Source: Halichondria panicea (taxonomy: Eukaryota > Porifera > Demospongiae > Suberitida > Halichondriidae). Taken from it: a DNA stretch of 64,000 nt. Below are positions 1-10,039 of this stretch, piece by piece. The position numbers and the translations under genes are program-made. The notes beneath the pieces were generated by a model, which saw nothing but the letters and a program-made list of their open reading frames with translations, was not told the origin of the DNA and searched no databases. The stretch covers positions 3,477,502 through 3,541,501 of the forward strand of contig NC_087393.1 of the NCBI RefSeq assembly GCF_963675165.1. Reading direction: 5' to 3'. Position 1 is the stretch's first letter, and every line of letters starts with the position of its first letter.

Positions 1-1590
1 GTGTAGAGGGCTGCAAACCAGCAGCAAAACTAGTCCGCTATTCATTTCTTCAACCAGTTAAAATACTTGGAAACTTTACGGTACTTGGCTAAAGTTAGAA
101 TAGCTTATTAAAATCATCACTCACAATTGCTGCTCAGTTTTATGTACAACAAAACTAGTTTTATGCTAGTCCACTGTATTGCTTGAATTATCACTAAAGC
201 AGACGAGACAAAGCATTTTCAAATTGAATTTCAATTGAAATTAAGGCTCTAGATAATAGTTGAACAATTTCTGATTGGATCAAACCAGAGGTTGGCATAT
301 TGATCACCATAGTTATTCAATCTGGGGCTGAAGGTATTTTCCATTTGGAGCAATAATCGAAACCAGTTTCCCTAAATTGGGCAATTAACAACCAACGGTT
401 TCCACCTATAAGCTGCAGTTAATTTCCACTTTCGAGTTGAAGTGTATAGTGGTGTATAGGTTTGTAGTGTACCGGTGTAGGTTTGTTGTAAGTTTCGATT
501 GGCTCCACCATGGATGTTCTAAGCAGATGTGTCTTGGCATCATTGTCTCAGCATTCACACACCCTGTGGTGTAGTCCACATGCAATTCATTATAATCTTG
601 TATTCAACTTGTTGAAGCAATTAAGATGACAATAATGTCACCATGCAGTGTGTAGATAGATATACATGTGTAGTGGTATACTATATTTTGAGGGTAGATT
701 GTTCTAAACTCAGGCTTTGGTAAGTGTATTCCGTTGTGTCTGACTGAGTGCATGTGAGTGTGTGAAAGTCTTGTTGGTCACTTCTTATGAGTCCTGCTAA
801 GTTAGCACTGAAGCTATTTTTGTGTGTTGTCGAGTAAGCTTATACGCATGCTAATAAATATGCTGCCGTATTAAATGTAGTCGTCCTGTTGCTTTTTATG
901 GGAGCGTTATACTGTAGCTTGCATAATTATTATATCCAGATGAGAAAACTAATAATTATTCTCTTCAACCTATTTTAATTTCAAACCACAAATTACAAGT
1001 TAGGGTATTTTTAGAATTGTGAGTGAATTGTGAGTATTTAATTTTTACGCATTGTGGTTAGACAATGACAGTGATCATGTACAATACAGACTATGTTCTA
1101 TATTTAGGGGTACATTAGCTGTACAGTCATGCATGCATCACATGGCAATGTACTAAATATTATACCACACTTACGTCACCACTAATTGATCTCATTGGTC
1201 AACAGCTGTATATATAGGATATATAAAATTATACAGCCCCATGCAGGCATGCACAGTTTTCAAGTTTTTTTCTAGTTTTTCCATTTGTTCAAGAAAGTAA
1301 GCAAAGAGAAAACAGCCATGCTTGACAGTACTAAGACTCAAAACGACGGCAGAAAGACGGAAGCTGCTCTCCAAGAAGATTCCATGGGTCCATGACCGTG
1401 GTTTAGATACATTTTATCCAAGCTCTTCTTGCAACTCCAGTAAGAGACGTCGAATGGTCAATGCTTGGACCAACGAAGCTCTTGAGCATCTGTAGGAGTC
1501 AACGTGTTGCTCAACTAGCTCTTTGACGGCTGCAAAATCCGGCATAGTCTTATGGTGAGCTTTTTATTTCAAAATGGCGATACAAAATAC
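1..1590. other. Non-coding stretch, no gene recognised
   Basis: I see no convincing coding exon, RNA gene or complete repeat here. The open frames are short and lack protein-like composition. The DNA is AT-rich and resembles the intergenic sequence elsewhere in the window. Confidence 0.5.
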
Positions 1591-1944
1591 CATGTGTTGG
1601 TGTCCCAAACTGGAAGGATAAATCGACTCGATGTGTTTTATCAACTCGATTTATCGACTTCTTCTGGTAAGGATCGACTCGATGTGCGAATCGAGATCGA
1701 TCTGATGGTAGGATTAGCCTCGATTCCAGGCTGCCCTCTAAACTAGCTTTGTTCTTCCCAGCGGCCTGGAATCGAGGCTAATCCTACCAATTCGCCATCG
1801 AGTTGATCCTTACCAAAGAAGTCGGTCGGACCTCCTCTGCTGCCAGATGAAGTCAATAAAATCGAGTTGATAAAACACATCGAGTTGATCCTACCAATAA
1901 AATCGAGTTGATACAACACATCGAGTCGAGGACACCAACACATG
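1591..1944. repeat. Long imperfect inverted repeat (hairpin element)
   Basis: The left end CATGTGTTGGTGTCC is matched by GGACACCAACACATG at the right end. Inside, segments reading ATCGACTCGATGTG, TCAACTCGAT and AGGATTAGCCTCGATTCCAG recur in inverted order around a centre near 1745-1765. The whole 354 bp could fold into a long interrupted hairpin. It resembles a foldback or MITE-type element. No clear flanking target duplication was found. A segment at about 1825-1845 (GTCGGTCGGACCTCCTCTG) resembles the end of the 9-bp-duplication element family found elsewhere in the window. Confidence 0.6.
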
Positions 1945-2710
1945 CTAGGGGAGTCCTTTTATAGTGCTGTGGTATAAGTCAGATATTCCACACCTACTCG
2001 GAGGATATGCACCCCATATATCCTCCTTTTAGGTGTGATATATCGTCTTGTACATAACTAAACTTACAGATTAGGAGCACACAATGATTGTATACAGCAA
2101 TCAATATGTTCTAATTTACATAGGATATTGTAGATCTATAGGCCAATTTCCTTTATCACGTCCTGCATTATACGTAAATCACAAAGATATTGTTTATTGA
2201 TCATAAGGAACGTTAACTGCTAAATTGAAAGTCATAATTAGTTAATCAATCACTAGCTAGTCTATATAATTATTACAAGCATACTAATGAGGTTTCTCAA
2301 GAGGTCGACTGACCTTAACTTTAGTGAGACCTCGTTTGATCACAACCATGCACTGGCAATGCCACATCTCTCTTTGACTTGAGAGAAACGTGGACATTAC
2401 ATACAGAGTATGTTGCTACACAGTAGTTTGACAGGTGTAATTCGTCAGAAGCTTATACGGTCATGTAATAGACAAATTTCTTGTTTGTCCTATCCAGAAC
2501 AGGCTATACTATATATTATATTGTTGCTAAAAATTGATGTTAGTTTGTTTTGTTACCGGGGCTGTGATTATACGATTAGTTTTTCATTATTAGGAAAGTG
2601 CTTTCATCCTCTTAAAATTTACCGTATTTGTTGCATTTTGAGTGGGCAGATCAAAGGAAACACTGTGCCACTATCTGCCATATGGCACAGGTCAAGCCTT
2701 GAACTGTGCC
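1945..2710. other. Intergenic stretch, no gene recognised
   Basis: There is an open frame at 2410-2739 (+), but its translation has no resemblance to the family of the downstream membrane protein and it ends in stops before that gene. I see no splice-compatible upstream exon for the downstream gene here. Confidence 0.4.
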
Positions 2711-2772
2711 ACTGGCATAGTATGGCTGAAGTTACCTAGATACTGGCATAGTATGGCTGAAGTTACCTAATA
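2711..2772 (+). repeat. 31-bp direct tandem duplication
   Basis: Two adjacent copies of a 31-bp unit beginning ACTGGCATAGTATGGCTGAA lie at 2711-2741 and 2742-2772. Each copy contributes an in-frame stop just upstream of the membrane-protein reading frame. The duplication therefore marks the 5' limit of the open frame. Confidence 0.85.
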
Positions 2773-2823
2773 TACTATTATACAATTGAAGAAAGAGAAT
2801 TTTTTGAGGGTCGTGATTGTTTC

Positions 2824-4956
2824 ATGACATATGGGGGGAATTTTAGCTATCCAATTGATCGAAGGAACCTAACATTTAGTTTCAACAACAATACAGCAGC
2901 GATTGCTGGATCAGCAATGTATGCCTCATCATTCCACTCTTGTTTCTATGCTTTTAGTGGTAAATTAAGAAAAGGACAAAAAATCCAAGAGTTTCTTAAT
3001 AAGATAGGCAACTTTTCCTTTGATGGAGTATATAATGTGTCTGACATACACAATTTTGTATTGTCTACAACCGGTCATGCTTTTCTTCCAACTAATCTAA
3101 AAACATTGTATGCTATCCCTGGAAAAAAAGTTGCTGTACCATTAACTTTGAAAGATGAGCTTAACCAGACAGTTCGTACTGAATTTTTTGTGAGAGTAGA
3201 TGGCAATCAAGTGTCTCTGAATGAAAGTCATTACACTATCAACAAAACTGTAACACTGTTTGGCAGTGAAAACCAAACGGGAAAATTAACAGTAACATCC
3301 ATTAGTCCTTACCGAAGAATCGAACATTTTTTTGATGTTCAGCTCCAGCCATGTCCTCCAGGCTATTACTCTCATGATGGTTCCTGCTCTTGTTCCTCTG
3401 AAAACAAGTTACAAGCTCTTCCTGGGATATCACAATGTAATCGAAACTTCACAGCACACCTGACAAATGGATATTGGGTTGGTTATCACAACCATAATAC
3501 TAGCACATTATACACAGGACCATGTCCTTTTCAATTCTGTACATCAACAATATCAGAGAAATCACTACCCCATTCAAATGCACAGCTATCACAATTTGTG
3601 TGTGAAAAAAATCGACAAGACACACTGTGTGGTCAATGTAAGGAAAACAGTTCAATATACTTTCATTCCTATAGCTTTCAATGTAAGGAAGACAAGCACT
3701 GCTCGTATGGTGTGATCTTTTTCTTAATATCCGAAATTCTACCAGTATTCATTTTAATCACATTTATCGTTGTCTTTGATGTGAGCTTTTCATCCGGTAG
3801 CAAAAATGGCTTCATATTTTTTAGCCAATGTATTCGTATTTTGCCATTAAATTGGTCAGAAATTGTTAAATTGAGAAAAGTATACCATTATTTCCAAACA
3901 GGCTACAGCATATTTTATGGTATATTTAATTTCGAAGTTTCTTCAGCGGAGGCGATGTCTTTCTGCCTCTTTAAGGGTGCCACTGTAATGGACGTTCTGG
4001 TTTTTAAGTACATCACTGCTGTCTTTGCTTTTACATTGGTCATACTTGTTACTGTTTGCATGAATCACTGCTCGTGCTGTAACAGATTGTGCAAGGCAAT
4101 GAAAAGACGGGTCTCAACAAATGTGTCTGTTTTGCATGGACTCTCTGCTTGCCTTGTTATTTGCTATACAGAATTAGTACGTGTATCCTTTTTTATATTA
4201 CGAAGAGCCAAACTAACAGGAGCTGAAGGTGTTCTTGGCCCTAAAGTGACGTTCTATGGTGGGCTGGAGTACTTAGGACCGGAGCATTTACGATTTGCAA
4301 TCCCTGCAATTTTCATTTTAGCAACAGTTGTTTCCTTTCCTTCCATTTTGCTCCTTGTCTACCCTTCTGGACTGAAGATCCTGGAGTTTTGTAAGCTGAG
4401 CGAGCATCGCTTTGTAATATTCACCCTTAGGTGCACTCGAATAAATAAACTATTGCCCATGTTTGACGTTTTTCAAGGTGGTTTCAAAGATAATTATCGT
4501 TCTTTTTCTGGACTATACTTCCTCTATCGTGTCGTTCTGTTATTGCCATATCTCTTTTACCAGAATATATTCGGGTATGTGATTCTACTGGAATTATTTC
4601 TTTTACTAATGCTTTACATTCATTGCATTTTCCAGCCCTACAAGCTGCGGAAGCACAACATTTTTGATAGTCTTCTTTTTGGCAATTTGGCTATGATAAA
4701 CGGACTGTCTATTTTGGTACTACAAACAGTACAAGACAGTCAAGCTACAACCTCAATTCAGGTTATACTGCATATTCAACTAGTACTTTTATACATTCCC
4801 ATCGTTGCAGTCATTGGAATGCTGCTCAAGAAATTGTTTGGATATGTAAAACGTTTGCTGAAGAAGTTAAACACAGATACTAGACTAGATCGAGTAGATC
4901 GAAGCAATTATGAATTCATCGAAGGTTTAGACGATAGAGATAGAACACTAAATTAA
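2824..4956 (+). CDS. Multipass membrane protein with a PMP-like N-terminal remnant; 5'-truncated or missing upstream exons
   Basis: This is a 710-residue open frame. Near the N terminus (residues 15-40) is a motif of the FxxNTAxxxGSAxY type, as in Chlamydia-polymorphic-membrane-protein-like repeats. A cysteine-rich extracellular part follows at about 170-290, with CPPGYY, CSCS, CGQC and several N-glycosylation sequons. About eight hydrophobic segments then run from roughly residue 295 to 690, ending in a short charged tail. The frame stays open upstream to a stop at 2758-2760, and the translated segment just before the ATG (ending GRDCF) still looks family-like. The ATG is therefore probably internal, and the usual repeat-rich N terminus is absent. 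Large families of such proteins exist in sponges and cnidarians; their function is not known to me. It could be a living gene whose upstream exons I cannot see, or a truncated copy. The downstream half shows no frame damage. Confidence 0.7.
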   Translation: MTYGGNFSYPIDRRNLTFSFNNNTAAIAGSAMYASSFHSCFYAFSGKLRKGQKIQEFLNKIGNFSFDGVYNVSDIHNFVLSTTGHAFLPTNLKTLYAIPGKKVAVPLTLKDELNQTVRTEFFVRVDGNQVSLNESHYTINKTVTLFGSENQTGKLTVTSISPYRRIEHFFDVQLQPCPPGYYSHDGSCSCSSENKLQALPGISQCNRNFTAHLTNGYWVGYHNHNTSTLYTGPCPFQFCTSTISEKSLPHSNAQLSQFVCEKNRQDTLCGQCKENSSIYFHSYSFQCKEDKHCSYGVIFFLISEILPVFILITFIVVFDVSFSSGSKNGFIFFSQCIRILPLNWSEIVKLRKVYHYFQTGYSIFYGIFNFEVSSAEAMSFCLFKGATVMDVLVFKYITAVFAFTLVILVTVCMNHCSCCNRLCKAMKRRVSTNVSVLHGLSACLVICYTELVRVSFFILRRAKLTGAEGVLGPKVTFYGGLEYLGPEHLRFAIPAIFILATVVSFPSILLLVYPSGLKILEFCKLSEHRFVIFTLRCTRINKLLPMFDVFQGGFKDNYRSFSGLYFLYRVVLLLPYLFYQNIFGYVILLELFLLLMLYIHCIFQPYKLRKHNIFDSLLFGNLAMINGLSILVLQTVQDSQATTSIQVILHIQLVLLYIPIVAVIGMLLKKLFGYVKRLLKKLNTDTRLDRVDRSNYEFIEGLDDRDRTLN

Positions 4957-5584
4957 GACTTGAGTTTTCAAAATAATATCACTATTTTTCACTAAATCGT
5001 TTTTGTAATTGTATACTATATCCAATACCAACAAGTTATAATTATATAGTAACTATTCCACAATTTTGTATATAGGTTATTACTCATGCAGAGGAATGTA
5101 CAGGGCAATAATAGTGCAGCATGAAGACATGACGTTATGTCCTAGTTCTGATAATTATAGCCTCGGTTATAATGAGATTTATTCATTCCGAAAAAGCTAA
5201 TTTAATACCGTAAATAACGAGAATATAGTTCCCTATAAAGGCAATACAACCTCCGGGCGGTGGGTGGTGCTTTAGGTATAAAGCACCACATCCTATGTAA
5301 TATCAATATCATATAGGCATGCATGTATACTGTACACACTCCTTTGATGTCTGACCACAACGAGCACTGTACACTTGTCACCGAGACGACTTCGGTCAAC
5401 GTAATTGTTGATGTTATATCACAACCAAAAACAAGTTTGTCAGCAAATTAAGTGGCTCATAATAGCAAGACTTAATCATGCACTGATGTGAGTGTTTTAA
5501 AAACAGCTTATTGTATCACTATTGGGATGTGTAGTTTCACACATTTTGTTTACTGATGACAATAGCCAATTGGAGTGCTATACT
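4957..5584. other. Intergenic, no gene recognised
   Basis: AT-rich non-coding sequence follows the membrane-protein stop. I see no coding exon, RNA gene or clear repeat ends. Confidence 0.4.
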
Positions 5585-5765
5585 GTAGAATGATTGTGGA
5601 GGATGATATAGCATTTAATGAAGCGTAGAATAATTGTGGAGGACGATATAGCACTTAATGAAGCGTAGAATAATTGTGGAGAGACGATATAGCACTTAAT
5701 GAAGCGTAGAATAATTGTGGAGGACGATATAACACTTTATGAAGTGTAAAAAAATGTGGAGGATC
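5585..5765. repeat. 40-41-bp minisatellite, about 4.5 units
   Basis: Units starting GTAGAATGATTGTGGAGGAT or close variants begin at 5585, 5625, 5665, 5706 and (partial) 5746. Spacing is 40, 40, 41 and 40 bp. A single related unit sits at about 10045-10070 in the paralogous segment, so the array expanded in this copy or shrank in the other. Confidence 0.85.
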
Positions 5766-5884
5766 CTCTGTTGATTAGAGCACCTTAGGGCAACTCAGCA
5801 GTTAATTCAGTACTGTACACACATTTTTCACATAAGTTCAATCTGCAGGTGCCCAAATTTACAGTGTTGTGCATACTTTTACAC

Positions 5885-5997
5885 CAGAGGAGGTACGACA
5901 GGCGCGGTGCAGCTCAAGCATTTAGCCTTTGATTGAGCAATAATTATCCTCCCACATTGTATGTTTTTGCTGTACCGCGCCTGTCGGACCTCCTCTG
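5885..5997. mobile_element. MITE with 9-bp target duplication (CAGAGGAGG family)
   Basis: This is a 113-bp element whose ends are inverted repeats: CAGAGGAGGTACGACAGGCG on the left against CGCCTGTCGGACCTCCTCTG on the right. It is flanked by an exact 9-bp duplication CTTTTACAC at 5876-5884 and 5998-6006. There is no coding capacity. A 9-bp duplication is typical of Mutator-like transposons, so a MULE-derived MITE is inferred. The paralogous segment near 10100-10180 lacks the insertion. Confidence 0.85.
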
Positions 5998-6112
5998 CTT
6001 TTACACATTCAGAGGCAAATCTTTGTAGCGTGTAGCTCAAGAATTTGTCCAGAGGAATGACAATTCTTAATTGGATGCTCTGACTTTTTCATTTCTTGAA
6101 AGTAGCTACCGT

Positions 6113-6760
6113 ATAGCTGGTAATTTCAGGGGGGTGGGAGAAAATATTTGTGGTTGGAGCTCTGACCACGAATATTTACCCACAAATGAATCTGCAGTGC
6201 AAGCATAGATAGAAGAGAAGAGGGATTGGTGACTCAAGTACCCTCTAGCGACATCCACTTTACATGCGATTTAATCGAGGCTGTGTCAATAAGATGGGCG
6301 TAGTCCGGCTAGCCAAGCTAATGGCCTATTTCTACACACAGTGCATAATATACATGTACCACAAGCAAATATGCTCAGTCAGTGCTGCAACTTACTATAA
6401 GGTCTAACCAGCCGCTTACACGTTTTAGCAATACAAGACTATAAATAGCAGCTGTACACTTATAACTTTACTGGAATGTCCCTTTTTACTGCATGTTATA
6501 AATTACTGAAAAAGATTATGTCTCGAGGAAACTTTCTTATTTTGAGCGAGTTACCCGGCAAAATAGCCTCGTTTATATAAGGCGTAACGCGGATAGTTTT
6601 TAAGGTTTTACTGCAGATTAAATGTAAAATGATAACGTAAACTGCTTCTGTTACCAATCCGTCTTACTCTTCTATATATGGTACAAGCAGCAAACACGAA
6701 AAAAATCCACTAAATATTGCTCAACCACGAATGTTTTTCCCCCCCGAATTACCGGCTATA
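6113..6760. mobile_element. Hairpin or MITE-like element, TAGCNGGTAATTT family
   Basis: Left end ATAGCTGGTAATTTCAGGGG pairs with the right end CCCCCGAATTACCGGCTATA across about 650 bp. TTGTGGTTGGAGC near the left is matched by GCTCAACCACGAA near the right. No protein is encoded. Shorter relatives lie at 14451-14616, 44720-44877 and 58205-58375. TA-type insertion is likely but not certain for this copy. Confidence 0.65.
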
Positions 6761-7117
6761 TGATTTCAATAAGAATCCTATATTATGGTTATGTATACCT
6801 GGCATTGCTGTATAAAATTGAACACCATGCACTCACACCAATATTTGCAAGCACCCCCATGCTCATGATTTGAATGCTTTCTAAGTTCCTACTACATGTA
6901 GTGAATCATGTTGGTCTTGAGAGGGTGCACTGGGCTGGGCCACTGGCACTTAGTATGCACACCGCAATAAACATCAAATGAGGAATTTCAAGTCATTAAC
7001 CAGCTATATACATTTTTGTAGCTATACAAGATACATACATAACTATAATTATTACTGTCTGTAGAACTAAAACTGTCATTATGGAGTTCACAAAACAAAT
7101 CATCACGAGATGTGTTT
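6761..7117. other. 3' flank of the first carbonic anhydrase
   Basis: Non-coding. It is paralogous to about 10260-10600, sharing the CACCAATATTTG, TATGTTGGTCTTGA and TCAAGTCATTAAC stretches. It probably includes the 3' UTR of the minus-strand gene. Confidence 0.5.
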
Positions 7118-7981
7118 TCAAAGAAGCAGAATCAACATCACCAGACCAACAAGGAGAGAGAGAACTGGCCTCACCACAGCCTGAGAGTTTGTCCTCACCA
7201 CACGACCAGCAATATCCTGTGGCAGCCTAAAGTTGGGGCCAAGTAACTGTCCAGTACTCTCGCACTGAATTTGTCGCAACTGCTCTAGATAGGCCCCAGG
7301 TACGGTGATCCTCTCCTTCATCACAAACCAGTTCACGATTTCGGAGCAGGGTGGACTAGTGAAGGAGCCTTCGTAAGTGAAGTAGTCTCGATTTGTTGGA
7401 AGAAGCTGGTCGATACGAAACCCTACGACTGAGCTCTCATTGGCGACAATTATTTTGGAGGCATTCAGCTGCAGCCAGGGACCGGTTAGTTCCATGTCTT
7501 CATCAACATCGGCTATCACCGCGATCACACCCAGATAATCTCCCACCATTTCGGTTTCGTTTTGCTTCCTCTGCACAAAGTGAATCTCGAGCTCTCCTGC
7601 ATCAGAGTCCACCTGATGCTCGGACCCCTCTCCCGTCTGGCTGCCCCAGTGAAAGTGGAACTGCAAGAAATCGTAGGTACCGAGATGATTCCTAGTCGTG
7701 GCCTGTGAGTTATCAGGGGTGAAACGCACGTTGATTCCCTCATTGGAGAAGGTCCCGTCGTACTCAATGTCAAACCCTGTCATCTCCAGAGGAATCAGGC
7801 TCTCGTCAAACTGGACGTCTGCAGTGATGATGTCTATAGGAGACTGTCGCATTGTGTTCCCTGTGACACATATATTAGGCCACTGGTCTTGCATAGAGTA
7901 GGACCACTCCTTTTCCAAGGCAAGAGCAGAGTTGAGCAAGAGTGCTATAATTGTTGCTGAAGAGAACGAAAAGGCAATCAT
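7118..7981 (-). CDS. Alpha-carbonic anhydrase, secreted and probably GPI-anchored (copy 1)
   Basis: A 287-residue intronless protein. It would hydrate CO2 to bicarbonate at the cell surface; in animals such enzymes serve pH control and mineral deposition. Residues 1-21 form a signal peptide (hydrophobic, ending SALA). The alpha-CA hallmarks are visible: QSPIDI near residue 47, FHFHWGS near 108 holding two zinc-ligand histidines, ELEIHF near 130 holding the third, and GSFTSPPCSE near 205. The C terminus is a hydrophobic stretch (VLSLLVGLVMLILLL) after a polar linker with no cytoplasmic tail, which suggests GPI attachment. The ATG at 7981 is preferred because the second copy starts at the matching ATG. 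It is nearly identical to the gene at 10601-11464. The lack of introns may reflect an old retroposition. Zinc ligands are intact, so activity is expected. Confidence 0.93.
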   Translation of the reverse strand: MIAFSFSSATIIALLLNSALALEKEWSYSMQDQWPNICVTGNTMRQSPIDIITADVQFDESLIPLEMTGFDIEYDGTFSNEGINVRFTPDNSQATTRNHLGTYDFLQFHFHWGSQTGEGSEHQVDSDAGELEIHFVQRKQNETEMVGDYLGVIAVIADVDEDMELTGPWLQLNASKIIVANESSVVGFRIDQLLPTNRDYFTYEGSFTSPPCSEIVNWFVMKERITVPGAYLEQLRQIQCESTGQLLGPNFRLPQDIAGRVVRTNSQAVVRPVLSLLVGLVMLILLL

Positions 7982-9243
7982 GATCTCCACTGTTGTACTG
8001 CTGTAAGTCTCACTAAATTCTGCACTATTTTTCAGTCAGCTAGCTAACTATAATAATGTTAGCTTGCTGATAATTATTCCCGAGAGTATACAGTCATCTA
8101 TTAAAGCAATACACAAATGCGCTGTTATCTGATACGACATACCATAGATTCCTTTAAAACACCCACATCTATACAATTACAACCACATACAACTGCACTC
8201 AAAACAGTGTGATTTCTGATTGTAGCCCGCCTACCTAGCTTCTCAGAAATTGATAACACTGCAGCAGAGGAGGTCAAAGGAGGTCCGACATGTGTGCACG
8301 AATCACTACAAATTCATGCATTGATGTCATTGCGATAACGTGATAACGTCCAGCTGGCCAAATGCATGCATGTCGAGTCTCTAAGAGGCGGTCAGAGGAG
8401 GTACAACATGCAGGATCATTAGGCTTGATTGAAAACTTTCCATTCACGTGTAGGCACTAGTATCATCATGATTAGCCTGCACATTCCTAATATGTAAAGA
8501 TCAGTCATCACCCCACCAGCGAAAAATTGCTACGATTGGCCGGGAAAAACTAACAGCGAAAAAAGTACATGTTAATTAATAACGGATTGGAGTTATGTTC
8601 TCGTCTGATTTCTTGTTTCCACGCTTTTTGGTGTTTCCCCCGGCCAATCATAGCAATGTTTTTCTAGTCGTATTTTAGCATCGATCCCAGGCCGAGTTTT
8701 CGCTTAAAGGGAAGGTACTATGAAAAAAATAAAACTTAATTTTTTCATGGTACCTTCCCTTATAACGGTTTAATAGGGGAACAACTTGGCCTGGTACTAT
8801 AGTTGTCTGCGAATGCGTCAGATTCTGACAAATGTATAATTATTCTCGTTCACTTATTCTCGTTCACTTTCGTGACATTTATATTCGTGTACTATCGTGT
8901 ACTAGCAGTCAGTATCCCGTTTAGAATCGATTGGAATGGCTCTTAGCTGAAGCTTTTATCTCTTAGAAAACATTCATTCTAAACAGAACAAGTGAAGAGG
9001 CTATAAAGCTTTGTCAAGCCAGATATTTTGTGTTGCTATCATTTTTGTTTGGCAAGATCTAGATCCACCATTGATATATCTTATGGTGGATCAAGTGAAG
9101 AGTGTGAGTTAGAGGACTTAGTGCTGCCATCATCAGCTTGAACAGAAGGGATTGAATGACAGTGACACCGTCACACTATAATACAAGGAATTTAATATGT
9201 ACATGCACGTATTATAGAATGTCTACTTCTCTGCACAGGAGCA
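7982..9243. other. 5' flank of carbonic anhydrase copy 1 and repeat-rich intergenic DNA
   Basis: The first part is shared with the second duplicate. Partial ends of the CAGAGGAGG element family occur near 8268 (AGAGGAGGTCAAAGGAGGTC) and 8395 (CAGAGGAGGTACAACATGC). An inverted repeat with arms AAGGGAAGGTACTATGAAAA and TTTTTCATGGTACCTTCCCTT lies at about 8707-8761. The pair GGCCGGGAAAAA and its counterpart lies around 8540-8660. I see no coding exon before 9244. Confidence 0.5.
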
Positions 9244-9323
9244 ATGGCTAATATCCAGCTATCCCCCAACAGTGCTCCTCTTCAAGACTTGGCTATACTA
9301 ACGGATGAGACGGACAATGTGAG
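9244..9323 (+). CDS. Possible isolated first coding exon, gene unidentified
   Basis: A good acceptor (TTCTCTGCACAG) precedes a short leader, an ATG and 26 codons reading MANIQLSPNSAP..., then a donor AG|GTAAGG in phase 2. The composition looks protein-like and both splice signals are strong. I could not link it to a downstream exon or recognise the family. A second candidate exon on the same strand is at about 13713-13858. It may be the 5' end of a gene with distant exons, or a decayed fragment. Confidence 0.3.
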
Positions 9324-10039
9324 GTAAGGGTTTAAACCCTCTTTTTGTCTTTGGTTTCTTTTTAATCTTGTCCTACTCATAGGGCTGACTGGAGTGTATC
9401 TGCTCATTGTGAGCGTTGTTTCTGGTAGCTCAGAGGCATCAAGAGTATCTACGTTTCTCAAGCAAAAGTTACGAATACTATCAATAGGGGCCTAGAATCG
9501 CTCAGAGAAATCCAGCAGCCTGCTAAACCCTTCTAAAATAATTTGAGGCATTCAATCATCCTGAATGCCCTGGGTCACTATAATCATGTTGCACTGCGTA
9601 CAACCGGTACTCCTTGCTTGGACTCCGCCCAACTAGTGAAGCACCTTCCTATGTGCACTCATATAGATACTAACAGGAGTACATAAAGAGGAGTATCCAA
9701 CTGTGGCAGTTGTAGTGTAAACCACGTTACGGTATGAGTACGTCACTCTCAGACCGCATTTTAAGTGGGTGTGTACGTGTATTGGTTAGTTAGTTAAAAA
9801 CGATATCAGCACACACACGTGCACGTGTCAATTTGTACCTCCAGCCCACATTCATGGCTAACAACTACAAGTGTTAGTGATGGTTCAGTCCTAGATGTAG
9901 AATGGAATGTGGCCACAAATACAATAAAATTTGACGCATGCGCAGACAACTAGATTCATTATAAAAGCGAAAAAAACTCGGCCTGGGATCGAGGCTAGTC
10001 ATAATTACACTGACCTCCTGGCATAGAAAAATGTGGGTA
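9324..10039. other. Non-coding stretch between the duplicated blocks
   Basis: I see no gene. Near 9960-10000 the segment ACTCGGCCTGGGATCGAGGC is related to the repeat whose palindromic copy is at 12301-12355. Confidence 0.4.

Larger units (their letters stand above)
5620..8460. repeat. Segmental duplication, copy 1 (carries the first carbonic anhydrase)
   Basis: This block is paralogous, with indels, to about 10040-12130. Matches run through the 3' flank (the AATAATTGTGGAGG region, then the AGAGCACCT..GGGCAACTCAG segment), the whole carbonic anhydrase reading frame, its 5' leader (GTCTCACTAAATTCTGCAC, CAGTCAGCTAGCTAACTATA) and farther upstream sequence around 8220-8460. Copy 1 carries inserted elements at 5885-5997 and 6113-6760 that copy 2 lacks. 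Boundaries are approximate. Confidence 0.8.

Noticed and set aside
2410-2739. 110-codon open frame before the membrane protein as its N-terminal part
   Set aside because: It ends in stops before the gene and its translation has no PMP-like repeat or family resemblance.
7393-7901. Open frames on the plus strand opposite the first carbonic anhydrase
   Set aside because: They are antisense shadows of a strongly conserved enzyme, and the same shadows recur opposite the second copy.
7982-7990. Earlier start for carbonic anhydrase copy 1
   Set aside because: The three upstream codons begin with GTG, not ATG, and copy 2 starts at the equivalent of 7981.
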